Shown here: one piece after another, positions 41,453-50,267 of the stretch
How the letters are laid out: the number at the start of each line of letters is the position of its first letter
How positions within the stretch are numbered: the first letter of the stretch is position 1
NCBI RefSeq assembly: GCF_021532615.1
Contig: NZ_JAKGAQ010000004.1
Span: forward strand, 310,001 to 374,000
Source of the DNA: Octadecabacter dasysiphoniae
Lineage (GTDB): Bacteria; Pseudomonadota; Alphaproteobacteria; Rhodobacterales; Rhodobacteraceae
Reading direction: 5' to 3'
DNA: 64,000 nt
Position numbers and translations under genes: made by a program
The notes under the pieces: model-generated
Database searches by the model: none
Seen by the model: only the letters and a program-made list of their open reading frames with translations
Told to the model about the DNA's origin: nothing

Positions 41453-42184
41453 ATGACCTATTGTGTCGGACTGCGACTTAACTCTGGCTTGGTTTTCATG
41501 TCGGACACCCGCACCAACGCTGGCGTTGATAACTTTTCGACCACCAAAAAGATGTTCACATGGAACGTTGAGGGGGACCGGGTCATTACAGTTATGACCG
41601 CTGGCAATTTGGCCACAACGCAGGCGCTGATCAGTCTGCTGGATGAGCGATCCAAAATCACATCAGAACGCAATCCGACAATTCTGGAATTGCCGACCAT
41701 GTTCCAGATCGCACGGTTGGTGGGTGCGACGTTGAAAGAGGTCATCGATGACAGCAACGCGTCAGGGCCAGAGGCATCTACAAAATTCAAGGCGTCTGTC
41801 ATCGTGGGCGGGCAGATCAAGGGCGGCGATCCAACCCTGTTTATGGTCTACCCCGAAGGTAACTTTATCGAAGTGACGGATGACAACCCGTTCTTCCAGA
41901 TCGGTGAGGCCAAGTACGGAAAACCCATCCTCGTGCGCGCCTATGACCCTGACATGAGCTTTGAAGACACGATCAAGCTGTTGCTGGTCTCATTTGATTC
42001 CACGATCAAGGCGAACCTGTCCGTGGGGCTACCCCTTGACCTGCAAGTCTATGAAACGGGCAGTTTTCAAACCGGCGATAAACCCCGCATTGAGCTGGGC
42101 GATGATTATTACGAAGCCGTTTCATCCGGTTGGGGCGACGCGCTGCGCAATGCACTGGCCCAACTGCCCAGCTACAAACTGTAA
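41453..42184 (+). CDS. Anbu proteasome-homologue peptidase
   Basis: A 243-residue Ntn-hydrolase of the Anbu (ancestral beta subunit) family. Thr2 immediately follows Met (MTYCVGLRLNSGLVFMSDTR), as required for autocatalytic Thr nucleophile formation. DNFSTTKKMFTWNVEGDRVI and MTAGNLATTQALISLLDERS are typical. Anbu forms ring or helical oligomers of unclear substrate. Genomic linkage to permuted ATP-grasp, alpha-E and transglutaminase is the known context and is complete here. It lies 48 bp after the transglutaminase. Confidence 0.9.
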   Translation: MTYCVGLRLNSGLVFMSDTRTNAGVDNFSTTKKMFTWNVEGDRVITVMTAGNLATTQALISLLDERSKITSERNPTILELPTMFQIARLVGATLKEVIDDSNASGPEASTKFKASVIVGGQIKGGDPTLFMVYPEGNFIEVTDDNPFFQIGEAKYGKPILVRAYDPDMSFEDTIKLLLVSFDSTIKANLSVGLPLDLQVYETGSFQTGDKPRIELGDDYYEAVSSGWGDALRNALAQLPSYKL

Positions 42185-42235
42185 TCGCGCCGCTCCGGTG
42201 TTCTGGATGACGACAGGTCTGAACGGTGGGGGATA

Positions 42236-42310
42236 TGGTGCTGCTGGAGAGAATCGAACTCTCGACCTCTCCCTTACCAAGGGAGTGCTCTGCCAGTGAG
42301 CTACAGCAGC
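42236..42310 (-). tRNA. tRNA-Thr (anticodon GGT)
   Basis: On the minus strand a complete cloverleaf begins GCTGCTG and ends CAGCAGC-A-CCA. The anticodon stem CTCCC/GGGAG encloses TTGGTAA, giving anticodon GGT. CCA is encoded. It lies between Anbu and the small protein upstream of murA, transcribed leftward. Confidence 0.95.
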
Positions 42311-42395
42311 GACCGATGAGCGCGGAGTAGAGGTAAATCCGTCAATCCGCAAGCCCTCACTGGACGGTTTTTGCGCCACCGTGTAACAGGTTCCC

Positions 42396-42545
42396 ATGAG
42401 CAGCAAACAGCCCCCCAAAGGACCGCAAACGCGCGAAGATCGCCTTAAGGCCGCGTTGAAGGCAAACCTAGGGCGGCGTAAGGTACAGGCGCGCGCAAAG
42501 GCGGCACAACAGTCCGGCGACAAGCCGGCGAAAGAGAAAGAGTAA
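42396..42545 (+). CDS. Small basic protein upstream of murA
   Basis: A 49-residue, strongly basic, Lys/Arg/Gln-rich small protein ([20 protein letters not shown] ... [11 protein letters not shown]). It has a weak CAGG site. The stop is 6 nt before the murA start. The position and charge resemble small conserved alphaproteobacterial proteins of unknown role. It may be a nucleic-acid-binding or translation-associated protein, but nothing in the sequence shows this. Confidence 0.55.
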   Translation: MSSKQPPKGPQTREDRLKAALKANLGRRKVQARAKAAQQSGDKPAKEKE

Positions 42546-42550
42546 CAGGC

Positions 42551-43822
42551 ATGGATTCTATCGTTGTACGGGGCGGCAAATCGCTCTCTGGTCAGATCGA
42601 AATTGCAGGCGCCAAGAACGCCGCACTGACATTGATGCCCGCCACATTGCTGAGCGATGAGCCGCTGACCCTGACAAACACGCCGCGCCTGAGCGACATC
42701 AAGACGATGACGTTGCTGTTGGAATCTTTGGGCGCTGAAATCACGTCGTTGCAGAACGGCAAAGTGCAGACGATGTCATGCCACGGCGCGATCAACACCA
42801 CCGCAGATTACGACATCGTGCGCAAAATGCGGGCATCCAATCTGGTGCTTGGCCCGCTTCTGGCGCGCGAGGGACATGCGATTGTGTCCTTGCCGGGTGG
42901 TTGCGCTATTGGGGCACGCCCCATGGACATCCATACTGACGGCCTTGCGAAAATGGGCGCTGAAATTGATCTGCGCGACGGGTACCTGCACGCGAAAGCA
43001 GACGGCGGTAAACTTAAGGGCGCTGTCATCGACTTCCCGTTTGCATCCGTTGGTGCGACTGAAAACATCATGATGGCGGCCACTTTGGCCAAAGGCACAA
43101 CCGTGATCAACAACGCCGCGCGCGAGCCCGAGATCGTCGATCTGGCCGATTGCCTGCGTAAAATGGGCGCGCAGATTGACGGTGACGGAACATCCAGCAT
43201 TACCATTCAGGGCGTTGATCGCCTGCACGGCGCCACGCACCCTGTTGTGACGGATCGCATTGAACTGGGCACCTATATGTTGGCCCCCGTGATTGCAGGC
43301 GGCGAAGTTGAATGCCTTGGCGGGCGTATGTCGCTGGTTGGTGCGTTTGCCGAGAAACTGGATGCCGCTGGGGTTTCCGTGTCGGAAACGAAAACCGGCC
43401 TTGTGGTAAAGCTGAAGGGGGATCGCCCCCACGCCGTTGATGTGACGACAGAACCGTTCCCCGGCTTTCCGACAGACCTTCAGGCGCAAATGATGGCGAT
43501 GCTTTGCTTTGCGGACGGCACATCTGTTCTGGAAGAAAAGATCTTTGAAAACCGCTTTATGCATGCGCCTGAATTGGTGCGGATGGGCGCTGATATCGAA
43601 GTCCACGGTGGCACGGCCACGGTAACGGGCGTTGACAGGATGAAGGGGGCACCTGTGATGGCGACGGATTTGCGTGCTTCGGTGTCTTTGATCCTTGCAG
43701 GCCTTCGGGCCGAGGGTGAAACACAAGTGAACCGCGTCTACCACCTTGATCGTGGCTATGAGGACGTGGCCGGAAAGCTTGGCAAAGTCGGTGCCGACAT
43801 CGAACGGGTTGCAGGACGGTGA
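42551..43822 (+). CDS. murA: UDP-N-acetylglucosamine 1-carboxyvinyltransferase
   Basis: A 423-residue MurA, of normal length, catalysing the first committed step of peptidoglycan synthesis (transfer of enolpyruvate from PEP to UDP-GlcNAc). The catalytic Cys is in [19 protein letters not shown]. Other marks are [38 protein letters not shown] and [20 protein letters not shown]. The start overlaps nothing but lies 6 nt after the small basic protein. It overlaps the DUF2948 gene by 4 nt at its end. Confidence 0.97.
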   Translation: MDSIVVRGGKSLSGQIEIAGAKNAALTLMPATLLSDEPLTLTNTPRLSDIKTMTLLLESLGAEITSLQNGKVQTMSCHGAINTTADYDIVRKMRASNLVLGPLLAREGHAIVSLPGGCAIGARPMDIHTDGLAKMGAEIDLRDGYLHAKADGGKLKGAVIDFPFASVGATENIMMAATLAKGTTVINNAAREPEIVDLADCLRKMGAQIDGDGTSSITIQGVDRLHGATHPVVTDRIELGTYMLAPVIAGGEVECLGGRMSLVGAFAEKLDAAGVSVSETKTGLVVKLKGDRPHAVDVTTEPFPGFPTDLQAQMMAMLCFADGTSVLEEKIFENRFMHAPELVRMGADIEVHGGTATVTGVDRMKGAPVMATDLRASVSLILAGLRAEGETQVNRVYHLDRGYEDVAGKLGKVGADIERVAGR

Positions 43823-44298
43823 GCGACGATGCAACCTTTGAAGATGGCGCAGAACAACCCCTGCGGCTGAAAGCGCTCGACGTTGAAGATCTGGGCGTGT
43901 TGTCCGGCTTGATTCAGGACGCGGTCTTTCCGGGGTCTGAAATGAAATGGGATCGCGCCGCGCGCCGCTTTGCCCTTCTGCTGAACAGATTCCGGTGGGA
44001 AGACGCAGACAAGGCCGAAGCCCGCAAGCGCGATTATGAACGCGTCCAGTCGGTGCTGGTGATCGAAGACGCGATGCGCGTCCAAAGTCAGGGCGTTGAT
44101 CCGCGCGACAAAGATATGGTTTTGTCCGTTCTTGCGATCGCGTTTGATGCTGGCGAAGACGGTGGTGGTTTTGTTGAACTAACCCTTGCGGGGGACGGCG
44201 TGATCCGCGTGCAAGTCGAAGCGCTTGAGGTGGTTCTGAAGGATGTGACGCGCCCCTATGTGGCCCCCTCCAAAGGGAAACCCGACCACGGTGCCTAA
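43819..44298 (+). CDS. DUF2948 family protein
   Basis: A 159-residue protein of the alphaproteobacterial DUF2948 family ([20 protein letters not shown], then [20 protein letters not shown] and [20 protein letters not shown]). Its function is unknown. The start overlaps murA by 4 nt, and murA, DUF2948 and hisD are often neighbours in this group. It is cytosolic, without membrane segments. Confidence 0.85.
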   Translation: MSDDATFEDGAEQPLRLKALDVEDLGVLSGLIQDAVFPGSEMKWDRAARRFALLLNRFRWEDADKAEARKRDYERVQSVLVIEDAMRVQSQGVDPRDKDMVLSVLAIAFDAGEDGGGFVELTLAGDGVIRVQVEALEVVLKDVTRPYVAPSKGKPDHGA

Positions 44299-44316
44299 CC
44301 GGATCAGGAGACGGTA

Positions 44317-45069
44317 ATGAAGAACATTCTAGCGGTTTTAGCGGTTGTGATTGCGGGTATCGTCGGCTGGCAGTTTAGCACCAAGCCGCCTTTGGCAACC
44401 AACGCAGATGTCGAAGCCGCATTGTTCGAGGCCGCCGGACAGGGCAAACAACGCGAGCTTTATGAAATCTTGCGCGATAATTTTTCGCCAGAATACCAAG
44501 CCTTTTTGAGCGAAACGACAGCCTTCGCAAACGACGCGGGTGGGCTGAATGCGGCATCAAGCGAGCAGGGTTTTGCGATCGGTCAGCAGTTTACGTCCAA
44601 TCTGCGCATTTCGAATGCGCATTACATCGGAACAGCGCCCTATGACGCGATCAACCGGATGCGGATCGCCAACGTCGCGATTTTGCAGGATTTGTCGGAC
44701 ACACCGGACATTTGCGCGACCTATGCGTTGATGGGTGGGGCGGCGTTGCGGCTGGACCAGATTGACCAGGTTAATCTTGAGCTCATCGCGGAATCCGCCA
44801 ACGCGACGTTTCTGGCACTGGCCGCGGGGCGCGATACGCCCGTAGAACATGCGCCCGCCAGTCACGGCGAAGTCCTGATGATACTGGAACAATGGGGCGA
44901 TCAGGACCACGTGTCAGAGGACATGAGACAGGCGGTGATAGCCGCGTCAGTGCAAGACCCACTGACCTGCGCTGCAAACCTGAGCTTTGAGGAATTCCTA
45001 GCCAATAACCCCGATCCTTTGGTGCAAAAGGTAAGCATCACCCTGACTTTGCTTGCTGCGGGGATTTAA
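44317..45069 (+). CDS. Membrane-anchored hypothetical protein
   Basis: A 250-residue protein with an N-terminal hydrophobic anchor or uncleaved signal (MKNILAVLAVVIAGIVGWQF) and a periplasmic helical body. Two Cys are present (DICATYALMGGAA and PLTCAANLSFEEF) and could pair. AGGAGACGGTA precedes the ATG. It lies between DUF2948 and hisD in the same direction. I do not recognise a family. The leader could be read as a signal peptide for the periplasm. Confidence 0.6.
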   Translation: MKNILAVLAVVIAGIVGWQFSTKPPLATNADVEAALFEAAGQGKQRELYEILRDNFSPEYQAFLSETTAFANDAGGLNAASSEQGFAIGQQFTSNLRISNAHYIGTAPYDAINRMRIANVAILQDLSDTPDICATYALMGGAALRLDQIDQVNLELIAESANATFLALAAGRDTPVEHAPASHGEVLMILEQWGDQDHVSEDMRQAVIAASVQDPLTCAANLSFEEFLANNPDPLVQKVSITLTLLAAGI

Positions 45070-45143
45070 CGCGCCGTCGCCTGTGCGCCAAATGATTGAA
45101 GACCCGCTACGTCCGCTTTATGGATCGCGGACAGGAGTTTGCC

Positions 45144-46448
45144 ATGCCACAGTTTCTATCAACCACCGACCCCGATTTCGAATCCGCGTTTCAAGCGCTC
45201 TTGGGGGCTAAACGCGAAGATAGCCCCGATGTTGACGCTGTTGTGGCTGATATTATCGCTGACGTGCGTGCGCGCGGTGATGCGGCGGTGCTTGAACTGA
45301 CAGCGAAATTTGACCGCCTTGATCTGGACGCAACGGGATTGCGGTTTTCAGATGAAGAAATTGACGCCTATTGCGCGCAGGTGTCTGACGAGGATCGCGC
45401 GGCGCTGGAACTGGCTGCGGCCCGCATCCGCGCGTACCACGAACGCCAAATTCCCGAAGACGCGATGTGGACTGACGAGGCGGGGGCCCAGCTTGGGTGG
45501 CGCTGGACGCCCGTTTCGGCGGCTGGATTGTATGTTCCCGGTGGCATTGCGACCTATCCCAGCAGCGTGTTGATGAACGCGGTGCCCGCAAAGGTCGCAG
45601 GGGTTGGGCGTTTGGCCATGGTTGTCCCGACGCCGGATGGTGCAGTGAACCCGCTTGTCTTACTCGCAGCCCGGATTGCGGGTGTTGATGAAGTGTACCG
45701 CATTGGTGGTGCGCAGGCCGTTGCCGCACTGGCCTATGGCACAGACACGATCGCACCCGTTGATAAAATTACCGGCCCCGGCAACGCCTTTGTCGCCGCT
45801 GCGAAACGCCGCGTGTTTGGTAAAGTCGGGATCGATATGATCGCCGGCCCATCCGAAATTTTGGTTATCGCGGACAAAGACAATGATCCTGACTGGATCG
45901 CGCTGGATTTGTTGTCACAAGCCGAACACGATGAAAGTGCGCAAAGCATCCTGATCACCGACGATGTGGCGTTCGGGCAGGCCGTCGCTGACGCGGTTGA
46001 GGCGCGGTTGCAGACACTGGAACGCCGCGCGGTTGCTGGGCCAAGCTGGCGGGATTACGGCGCGATCATCACGGTTGAAGATATGGCACAAGCGGTTGAA
46101 CTATCTGACAGAATCGCACCTGAACACCTGGAACTTTGTGTGGCAGATGCCGACGGTCTTGCGGCGCAAATCACCCACGCGGGTGCGATTTTCATCGGCG
46201 CTTGGACGCCCGAGGCGATTGGCGATTACGTTGGCGGACCGAACCATGTGTTGCCAACTGCGCGCTCTGCCCGGTTCTCAAGCGGGTTGTCGGTGATGGA
46301 TTTTGTCAAACGCACGACCCTTGCGCGGATGTCACCAGAAGCCCTCGCCGCGATTGGCCCGTCTGCGGAACGGCTTGCCATTTCCGAAAGTTTAGAGGCT
46401 CATGGGTTGAGCGTGCGGGCGCGGCTTGACCGTTTGAACAGGGACTAA
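45144..46448 (+). CDS. hisD: Histidinol dehydrogenase
   Basis: A 434-residue HisD that oxidises L-histidinol to histidine in two NAD-dependent steps with zinc. Diagnostic segments are GLYVPGGIATYPSSVLMNAV, EVYRIGGAQAVAALAYGTDT, KITGPGNAFVAAAKRRVFG, GIDMIAGPSEILVIAD, LLSQAEHDESAQSILITDD and the Zn-associated APEHLELC. ATG 45144 follows GACAGGAG; the upstream Met at 45096 is rejected. The UPF0262 gene follows at 4 nt. Confidence 0.97.
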   Translation: MPQFLSTTDPDFESAFQALLGAKREDSPDVDAVVADIIADVRARGDAAVLELTAKFDRLDLDATGLRFSDEEIDAYCAQVSDEDRAALELAAARIRAYHERQIPEDAMWTDEAGAQLGWRWTPVSAAGLYVPGGIATYPSSVLMNAVPAKVAGVGRLAMVVPTPDGAVNPLVLLAARIAGVDEVYRIGGAQAVAALAYGTDTIAPVDKITGPGNAFVAAAKRRVFGKVGIDMIAGPSEILVIADKDNDPDWIALDLLSQAEHDESAQSILITDDVAFGQAVADAVEARLQTLERRAVAGPSWRDYGAIITVEDMAQAVELSDRIAPEHLELCVADADGLAAQITHAGAIFIGAWTPEAIGDYVGGPNHVLPTARSARFSSGLSVMDFVKRTTLARMSPEALAAIGPSAERLAISESLEAHGLSVRARLDRLNRD

Positions 46449-46452
46449 GGTA

Positions 46453-46932
46453 ATGGCGAAGATAATTCACATCGATTTGGACGACAGCGCGCTGCCGCCG
46501 CCCACGCCAGAGATTGAACAGGAACGCAAAGTCGCGATGTTCGATCTGCTTGAGGAAAATTCGTTCGTTCTGCCGGATCGGGACGGGCGGGCCGTTCCTG
46601 CGGGGCCATATCGCCTTGGATTGTCGATCCGTCAGAAACGGCTGGTTTTTGAAATCGCGACTGAAAAAGGTGAATCAGCGGGGGAATTCCATCTGTCCCT
46701 CGGTCCGTTCCGTCAGGTCGTTAAGGATTATTTTCAAATCTGCGAAAGCTACTTTGATGCGGTGAAAACGGCGGCCCCCAGCCAAATCGAAACCATCGAT
46801 ATGGCGCGACGCGGAATTCACAATGAAGGCGCGCGCGTCTTGGAAGAACGCCTTGAAGGTAAGGCGGAAGTGGACACGGACACATCGCGCCGCCTATTCA
46901 CGCTTATCTGTGTTTTGCACTTCGGAGGCTGA
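46453..46932 (+). CDS. UPF0262 family protein
   Basis: A 159-residue member of UPF0262, a conserved alphaproteobacterial family with no known function. Marks: HIDLDDSALPPPTPEIEQER at the start, PYRLGLSIRQKRLVFEIATE and FRQVVKDYFQICESYFDAVK, with a late DMARRGIHNEGARVLEERLE. It is 4 nt after hisD and 1 nt before the phosphatase start, within the same operon. Confidence 0.9.
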   Translation: MAKIIHIDLDDSALPPPTPEIEQERKVAMFDLLEENSFVLPDRDGRAVPAGPYRLGLSIRQKRLVFEIATEKGESAGEFHLSLGPFRQVVKDYFQICESYFDAVKTAAPSQIETIDMARRGIHNEGARVLEERLEGKAEVDTDTSRRLFTLICVLHFGG

Positions 46933-46933
46933 G

Positions 46934-47392
46934 TTGGACACACTTCCCCAGTCCATTCTTTTTTGTTGTGACCACAATTCTGTGCGCTCCCCCATGGCCG
47001 AAGGGATCGCCAAAAAGCTTTTTGGAACAGACGTGTATCTGCAATCTGCTGGCGTGAAGGGGGATCTTGATATTGACGGGTTCGCCATTTCTGTCTGTCA
47101 GGAACTGGAGGTGGAATTGTCGCGCCATCGCAGCAGATCTTTTGATGAAATGGAAAACTGGGGCGATGATTTGTCGTCCTTTGACCTCATTGTTGCATTG
47201 TCCCCGGCAAGCCAGCGCCGCGCACAAGAATTGACGCGCCACAGCCATCTTGAGGTTGAATACTGGCCGATTCTGGACCCGACCGGATTGGGAGAAAGCC
47301 GCGATGCGCGCCTTGTGTCCTATCGTCAGGCGCGTGATCAGATACATGATCGCCTGATTGCGCGTTGGGGCACGCGAAACGACGCGGATTGA
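46934..47392 (+). CDS. Low-molecular-weight protein tyrosine phosphatase-like protein
   Basis: A 152-residue LMW-PTP/arsenate-reductase-fold protein. The P-loop is FCCDHNSVRSPMAEGIA, with Cys-x5-Arg. The general-acid Asp is in PILDPTGLGESRD. The start is TTG 46934, directly after GGAGGCTGAG; an open frame from 46823 overlaps UPF0262 in another frame and is rejected. It is the third gene of the hisD/UPF0262 run. Substrate could be phosphotyrosine or arsenate. Confidence 0.85.
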   Translation: MDTLPQSILFCCDHNSVRSPMAEGIAKKLFGTDVYLQSAGVKGDLDIDGFAISVCQELEVELSRHRSRSFDEMENWGDDLSSFDLIVALSPASQRRAQELTRHSHLEVEYWPILDPTGLGESRDARLVSYRQARDQIHDRLIARWGTRNDAD

Positions 47393-47525
47393 CGCGCTTT
47401 GCCTCACTTTTGATGCTGAGCACACCGTGTCGCAGCCGTTAAAAGCTAGTTAGCCCTTGAAAATCCGCGCGGACCGTCGCATCTAGCAGTGTCCGCACAT
47501 AGCGGAGCTTTTTGATGGAGAGAAC

Positions 47526-47744
47526 ATGGCCAAGGAAGAACTGCTCGAATTTCCAGGTGTCGTAAAAGAACTCTTGCCGAACGCGACATTCCTGGTCGAG
47601 CTGGAAAACGGCCATACGATCATCGCGCACACGGCAGGAAAGATGCGTAAGAACCGCATCCGCGTTCTGGCAGGCGACAAGGTGCAGGTTGAAATGACCC
47701 CCTATGATTTGACCAAGGGTCGGATCAATTACCGTTTCAAATAA
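47526..47744 (+). CDS. infA: Translation initiation factor IF-1
   Basis: A 72-residue IF-1, of the normal length, a single OB fold that binds the ribosomal A site during initiation. [20 protein letters not shown], then [19 protein letters not shown] and [20 protein letters not shown] are conserved. It has a good AGAGAAC spacing and sits after a 133-bp promoter gap. maf, RNase G and yacG follow with overlapping ends, a common alphaproteobacterial operon. Confidence 0.98.
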   Translation: MAKEELLEFPGVVKELLPNATFLVELENGHTIIAHTAGKMRKNRIRVLAGDKVQVEMTPYDLTKGRINYRFK

Positions 47745-47750
47745 TCGACC

Positions 47751-48320
47751 ATGAGGTTGGTTCTAGGCTCCGGTTCACCGCGACGGTTGGAGCTTTTGGC
47801 GCAGCTTGGGCTGACGCCTGATGTTGTGCGCGCACCCGACATAAACGAAGACCCCGTGGACGCAGAGAAACCGCGCGATTACGTGCGGCGTATGGCGCGG
47901 GAAAAGGCGCTGGCGTCAGAGTGCGGCGCGGATGAAATCGTACTGTGCGCTGACACTACTGTTGCGGTAGGGCGGCGTATTTTGGGAAAACCTGTTGATG
48001 CCACCGAAGCAGAGGCATTTCTGCGTCTGATGTCGGGGCGGCGCCATAAGGTTATCACCGCGATTGCTGTTAAGATACAAAGCGGCGTGCGGGTTAAGGA
48101 TGTGGTGACGGACGTTAAAATGAAACGTCTGTCAGATGCGGAAATCGCTGGGTATCTGGCGACGGACGATTGGCGCGGCAAGGCGGGCGGCTACGCCATC
48201 CAAGGACCAGCCAGCGCGTTCATTCCGTGGATTTCGGGATCATATTCCGCCGTTGTTGGGCTGCCTTTGGCGGAAACAGCGAATTTATTGCAATCCTCGG
48301 GCTTGGAGATTTGGACATGA
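47751..48320 (+). CDS. maf: Maf-like nucleoside-triphosphate pyrophosphatase
   Basis: A 189-residue Maf/YhdE-type pyrophosphatase that removes non-canonical or excess nucleotides (dTTP, UTP and the like). [20 protein letters not shown] is the SxSPRR motif, ARPDINEDP-like ([20 protein letters not shown]) follows, and [15 protein letters not shown] carries the catalytic Asp. It starts 7 nt after infA and overlaps the RNase gene (ATGA). Confidence 0.93.
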   Translation: MRLVLGSGSPRRLELLAQLGLTPDVVRAPDINEDPVDAEKPRDYVRRMAREKALASECGADEIVLCADTTVAVGRRILGKPVDATEAEAFLRLMSGRRHKVITAIAVKIQSGVRVKDVVTDVKMKRLSDAEIAGYLATDDWRGKAGGYAIQGPASAFIPWISGSYSAVVGLPLAETANLLQSSGLEIWT

Positions 48321-49345
48321 AGGGGCGTATGATCGTTCTGGATCACGTAGCGGGCCGTGAGGCGGCTGCTTTGATGATTGATGGCAAACTGCAAGACCTA
48401 TTGATTGATGATGAAGGCGCGCCCCGTCCGGGATCGATATTTCGTGCGGTCTGTGATCGCCCGCTAAAAGGGCAGGGTGGCATGATGTTGCGCCTGCCAG
48501 AGGGTGAAACGGCCTTTCTGCGTCAGGGCAAGGGGCTTGCCCCCGGTCAAGCGATCTTGGTGCAGGTTACGGGCTATGCGGACGGCGGTAAGGCCATTCC
48601 GGTCACCGACCGTGTTTTGTTCAAATCGCGCTATGCCATCGTGACGCCGGGTAAACCGGGCATAAATGTCAGCAGATCGATCAAAGATGATGATGCGCGC
48701 GAACGGATTCTCGCTTGCGCCCATGAGGTCGAGGTCTCTGACGGCTTCGGGCTTATCCTTCGCTCGTCGTGTGAAAATGGCAGCGATGACGACATTATCG
48801 AAGATATCGCCGCAATGGACGCTATGGCGAGCGCCATCATGGCCGACGCAACCGGAGACCCCGAGGCGTTGACCGATGGCGACGGCCCGCACGGTTTGGC
48901 GTGGCGCGAATGGGTTGAACCGGCCACGGTCGTAACGGATGCAGGCGGGTTCGAAGACCATGGCGTATTGGACCAGATGGCGACATTGGGCCAGCCTCGC
49001 GTCGCACTGGAGGCATCGGCCTTCATGTATGTTGAACCCACGCGCGCGCTTGTGGCGGTGGATGTCAACACGGGTGGGGACACGTCCCCGGCATCCACGC
49101 TCAAGGCCAATCTAGCGGCCTGTAAGGCGCTGCCACGTGCGTTGCGTCTGCGCGGGCTGGGCGGGCAGATCGTCATTGATCTCGCGCCGATGTCTAAAGC
49201 CCACCGCAAACAGATTGAATCTGCCTTGCGGTCTGCGTTCAAGGCGGACGGGATTGATACGGCCTTGGTCGGCTGGACCCCACTGGGCCACTATGAATTG
49301 CAGCGCAAACGCGAAAGGCTGCCCGTTCCTTTGGAGGTGCTGTAA
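48317..49345 (+). CDS. Ribonuclease E/G family protein (short form)
   Basis: A 342-residue RNase E/G-family protein, much shorter than the large RNase E, as found in Rhodobacterales next to maf and yacG. The S1 region is at the N terminus and the DNase-I-like catalytic core has Asp in [10 protein letters not shown] and in VIDLAPM, the two metal ligands. The start ATG overlaps the maf stop (ATGA); a longer open frame overlaps maf in another frame. It ends with TAATG, overlapping yacG by 1 nt. Confidence 0.9.
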   Translation: MKGRMIVLDHVAGREAAALMIDGKLQDLLIDDEGAPRPGSIFRAVCDRPLKGQGGMMLRLPEGETAFLRQGKGLAPGQAILVQVTGYADGGKAIPVTDRVLFKSRYAIVTPGKPGINVSRSIKDDDARERILACAHEVEVSDGFGLILRSSCENGSDDDIIEDIAAMDAMASAIMADATGDPEALTDGDGPHGLAWREWVEPATVVTDAGGFEDHGVLDQMATLGQPRVALEASAFMYVEPTRALVAVDVNTGGDTSPASTLKANLAACKALPRALRLRGLGGQIVIDLAPMSKAHRKQIESALRSAFKADGIDTALVGWTPLGHYELQRKRERLPVPLEVL

Positions 49346-49554
49346 TGGTCTGTCCGATCTGCGCGAAAGACACCGACGCGGCGTATCGCCCGTTCTGTTC
49401 CAAACGCTGCGCGGATGTGGATTTGGCCAAATGGCTGGGCGGAAGCTACGCGGTGCCATCCCAGAACGAAGATGATCTGGATGAGCTGACCGAAGCGCTG
49501 GAACAGGCGATTGCACAGGGTGAAGACGCCCTAAAACCGCCCCGACCTAACTGA
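49345..49554 (+). CDS. yacG: DNA gyrase inhibitor YacG (zinc protein)
   Basis: A 69-residue YacG. The zinc site is Cys-x2-Cys (CPICAK) and later Cys-x3-Cys (FCSKRCADVD), followed by LAKWLGGSYAVP. YacG inhibits gyrase by binding GyrB. The start overlaps the RNase stop by 1 nt (TAATG), so translation is coupled. It is the last gene of the infA/maf/RNase/yacG run. Confidence 0.93.
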   Translation: MVCPICAKDTDAAYRPFCSKRCADVDLAKWLGGSYAVPSQNEDDLDELTEALEQAIAQGEDALKPPRPN

Positions 49555-49650
49555 TTGGCAAAGTCATTTCATCGAAATGCAATAAGGCTCTGGACAGTCG
49601 ATTGCATGGCTTCTAAAACGCGCTCACCCAAGGGGTTTACCCCTTCCCGT

Positions 49651-49725
49651 GCCTGGGTAGCTCAGGGGTAGAGCAGTGGATTGAAAATCCTCGTGTCGGC
49701 AGTTCGATTCTGCCCCCGGGCACCA
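49651..49725 (+). tRNA. tRNA-Phe (anticodon GAA)
   Basis: Complete cloverleaf GCCTGGG ... CCCGGGC-A-CCA, with anticodon loop TTGAAAA giving GAA. CCA is encoded. It lies at the edge of an accessory region (49.7-54.4 kb), a common integration target, but no repeated tRNA end or integrase was found downstream in this window. Confidence 0.95.
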
Positions 49726-50267
49726 TTACTAAAATAAAAATACATTCAGTTCATATGGTTAGAAGATTTTCTTAGATCCTGATCCCCCAGTGCATCCCCC
49801 AGTCTTTGGATCGCTTGGCACGTTTCGATATGTCAGCGAGCCACTACTGCTTTGGTTGGTACAATCGGGTGTAGTCCACGTCTCAACAGCCGCTTTTCGC
49901 TTGCAGGTCAGTCCAATGAACCGTGGATGGCGGAAACCCTTGCGATTTTGGTCACATATGTGACCAATCGTGGCTGTTGATTTTGCTGCATAAATGGGAA
50001 CGGCTCGGCTATGTTTGTGGCTTAGACGCCGCTAAGACGGTGGTCAAAAACCTGCCAAAACTGCATAGGTTTTGCCGGAGGTTTTTGTCATGTCTAAGTG
50101 ATCGGGTTTGCGTGGGGCAGAGCGGACCGGCACAAAGGACCGTTTCAAACCATAGCGGGGGCCCTTTTCCCATCAGCTTCATATCTAAGGATGTATAATA
50201 AAATATAGCTCTAAAAGTTATACTACCTTATACCTAGTTAGGGTTATCTACACTTTGGAGTTTTAGG
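49726..50267. other. Non-coding stretch after tRNA-Phe
   Basis: A 542-bp AT-richer region without a convincing gene; the short open frame near 49923 lacks a ribosome site and resembles no protein. It contains a perfect 20-bp palindrome at 49948-49967. An ATG with GGAG upstream ends the region at 50268. This looks like the left edge of the accessory segment. Confidence 0.4.
49948..49967. promoter_or_regulatory. 20-bp perfect palindrome, candidate operator
   Basis: TTGGTCACATATGTGACCAA is perfectly self-complementary over 20 bp. It is a plausible site for a dimeric regulator, but no adjacent regulator gene is present and the site is about 300 bp from the next gene. Confidence 0.45.

Noticed and set aside
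42776..43834. Long open frame antisense to murA
   Set aside because: A shadow of the GC-rich murA codons; no ribosome site, no protein-like motif, Arg/His-rich composition.
49923..50198. Open frame of 91 codons after tRNA-Phe
   Set aside because: No ribosome site, contains the palindrome, and the protein has no recognisable character.
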